A DNA stretch of 8,267 bases from NCBI GenBank assembly GCA_030590275.1, contig JAUUYV010000056.1, forward strand, positions 1-8,267, given 5' to 3'. The notes beneath the pieces were generated by a model. It was given only the letters and a program-made list of their open reading frames with translations, was not told the DNA's origin and ran no database searches. The stretch comes from Porticoccaceae bacterium (GTDB taxonomy: Bacteria > Pseudomonadota > Gammaproteobacteria > Pseudomonadales > Porticoccaceae). Below are positions 6,883 to 8,267 of the stretch, piece by piece (positions within the stretch are counted from its first letter, which is position 1; every line of letters begins with the position of its first letter). The position numbers and the translations under genes were made by a program.

Positions 6883-6958
6883 CATCCCCGTATAATTAGG
6901 GCAACGGAGACTATCAATTACCGTTCCCCAGGACTCTTAATCCTCACCCCATCGGATC
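6883..6958. other. Intergenic gap between convergent genes, no strong terminator
   Basis: These 76 bp separate the stops of the second permease and the RND exporter. Only weak pairings are visible: AACGG (6903-6907) with CCGTT (6921-6925) across 13 bases, and AGGA/TCCT around 6930-6944. Neither is GC-rich with a following T-run. Termination may depend on Rho or on these weak structures. Confidence 0.5.
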
Positions 6959-8267
6959 TTAGTCCATACTCGGGCCAAGCGGTTTGGTCAATAGAATTAA
7001 TTTCGGTAATAGTGTCTGCGATGCCAACAAAGCCGACAGCATCGCCAAGCCGGTCAGCAAACCAAAGTAGACCGAGGGCATAAAGTTAGACAATGCCAGT
7101 ATCGAAAAACCAACAATAATCACGATCGAGGTGTAGTACATCGCAATGCCAATGGATTCGTGACTGCGGTGCATGGTGGCGATATAGTTTCGATCTTTCG
7201 GAAACTCTTCCCGAAACCGATAAATGTAATGCAGTGTGTCATCCACGCCAATACCTACCGTAATTGACGCTATGGTAATGGTCATCATATCCAGCGGAAT
7301 ACCCGCCAGGCCCATCGCTCCCAGCACCACACAAGCCGCCAGAATATTAGGGAGTATCGCAATAAAGGCGATAACCACGGAGCGGAATAACACCAGAAAC
7401 ATCAGCATAATCCCAAAAAACACAGCGGCTAGCGTAACAATCTGGGAATGAAACAAGCTTTGTAACATATTGTTGTAGAGCACCATCAAACCCGACAAAC
7501 GATACTGATCTGGCTCCATACCCATCTCGTCGATCAAAAACATACTGATCTCGTCAAGTAGCTCCTGGCGATTCAGCAAACTGCCACCTTCGACCGTACG
7601 CATCGTTAAGCGGGTCTCGTCCTTCTCCTCGTTAAGGTAGGGCGCCATCAAAAAATCACTCATCTCCGGCGACAGGCTTTTTCGCATTACTGCCAGTTCA
7701 AAATCATTCATCCGATGGCCGGTGAGATCATTGGCGACGTGGAAGCCAGTTACCAGGGAATCAATTCGACCAATTTCTGGGGTATCCTCCAGATAGGCGT
7801 AGACCTTTTCCAGCTCTAGCAGCCCGGCGCGACTAAACCAGTAACTAGTTTTTTGCTCGTTGGGGTCTTCTTCATCAAAGACGTCATCATCAAAAGGATC
7901 GTCGCTAAAAGGATCTTCTTCGCTACTTTCCGGCACATTAAGCGTTAGCGGAATTTTCGCGCTTGCTGGCGCCTGGATGATAATATCCAGGGGTGTTGTA
8001 CCACCGAGATTCTGATCGATAACCGATAAACCCTGATAAATTTCGGTATGACTTTTAAAATAATCGATAAAGCGATTATCAACTTCCAGCTTACTAATAC
8101 CAAAGACCGAAACAATTGCCACCGCCAGAGACAGGACAAGTACCAGATTGCCATGGCGCTCGGTAAAATTGGAAAAGTGTGCAGGCAACTGCGTAGAATG
8201 ATTCGCTTTGGCACTATTTACTCCCTTGCCGATCACCATCATCCCTGCGGGAATCACCAGAAAACCA
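6959..8267 (-). CDS. RND/MMPL-family exporter, C-terminal half, partial at right edge
   Basis: An integral membrane exporter of the RND superfamily (COG1033/MMPL-like), whose members move lipids or other hydrophobic molecules using the proton gradient. The frame is open to the right edge (the first visible codons read GFLVIPAG), so only about 435 C-terminal residues are seen; a full protein would be nearly twice as long. Numbering from the GTG codon at 8257, helices lie near 38-54, 273-291, 294-318, 320-340, 374-392 and 396-417. This matches the second six-helix repeat, with the periplasmic domain at 55-270 after its first helix. VGIGVDDTLHYIYRFREE (334-351) is the typical family motif, with membrane acidic residues D339/D340 as candidate proton-relay sites. 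An acidic insert occupies 110-134. The gene converges on the ABC operon; a functional link is possible but not shown. Confidence 0.92.
   Translation of the reverse strand, partial: GFLVIPAGMMVIGKGVNSAKANHSTQLPAHFSNFTERHGNLVLVLSLAVAIVSVFGISKLEVDNRFIDYFKSHTEIYQGLSVIDQNLGGTTPLDIIIQAPASAKIPLTLNVPESSEEDPFSDDPFDDDVFDEEDPNEQKTSYWFSRAGLLELEKVYAYLEDTPEIGRIDSLVTGFHVANDLTGHRMNDFELAVMRKSLSPEMSDFLMAPYLNEEKDETRLTMRTVEGGSLLNRQELLDEISMFLIDEMGMEPDQYRLSGLMVLYNNMLQSLFHSQIVTLAAVFFGIMLMFLVLFRSVVIAFIAILPNILAACVVLGAMGLAGIPLDMMTITIASITVGIGVDDTLHYIYRFREEFPKDRNYIATMHRSHESIGIAMYYTSIVIIVGFSILALSNFMPSVYFGLLTGLAMLSALLASQTLLPKLILLTKPLGPSMD

Noticed and set aside
5932..6917. Long minus-strand open frames antisense to the second permease
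   Set aside because: They are shadows of the real gene: no ribosome sites, low-complexity Ser/Thr/Pro/Arg-rich translations and no family motifs, whereas the plus frame is a full permease.

Overview
The window looks like a chromosomal stretch of a Gram-negative proteobacterium, most likely a gammaproteobacterium. Base composition appears moderate, and the left 1.5 kb looks AT-richer than the rest. The clues are a periplasmic adaptor subunit, MacB-type permeases, an RND/MMPL exporter and a DUF2937-like membrane protein. No rRNA, tRNA, CRISPR array or intact mobile element was found, and no species call is possible from the sequence alone.

Left edge to about 1.5 kb (accessory-looking, mostly minus strand). 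Reading inward from base 1 on the minus strand is the N-terminal part of an acyltransferase-3 (OafA/YrhL-like O-acyltransferase) gene. It has a good ribosome site and start at 375. It is broken by an extra T in a run of nine T (258-266), and about 30-40 codons around the third membrane helix also appear to be missing. Next come about 585 bp with no convincing gene (376-960), containing one strong inverted repeat (413-444). A small two-helix membrane protein on the minus strand (961-1482), probably DUF2937, ends this part.

Centre (1739-6882, plus strand). Five closely packed genes form an apparent operon: an alpha/beta-hydrolase, a MacA/HlyD-like periplasmic adaptor, a MacB/LolD-type ATPase, and two tandem, paralogous FtsX/MacB-type permeases. 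Spacers are 11, 4, 1 and 10 bp. The products would form a MacAB-like efflux or envelope-export complex in which one ATPase serves two different permeases. The hydrolase may act on the exported molecule. No outer-membrane channel gene is visible, so a TolC-type partner would have to be encoded elsewhere.

Right edge (6959-8267, minus strand). Convergent with the operon is the C-terminal half of an RND/MMPL-family exporter (COG1033-like) that runs off the right edge. It carries a very acidic insert in its periplasmic domain. The 76 bp between the convergent ends hold no strong terminator.

The points most worth a second look are the frameshifted and internally deleted acyltransferase with its homopolymer, the hydrolase-led ABC operon with twin permeases, a cysteine pair placed symmetrically in the adaptor hairpin, and the acidic insert of the RND protein.
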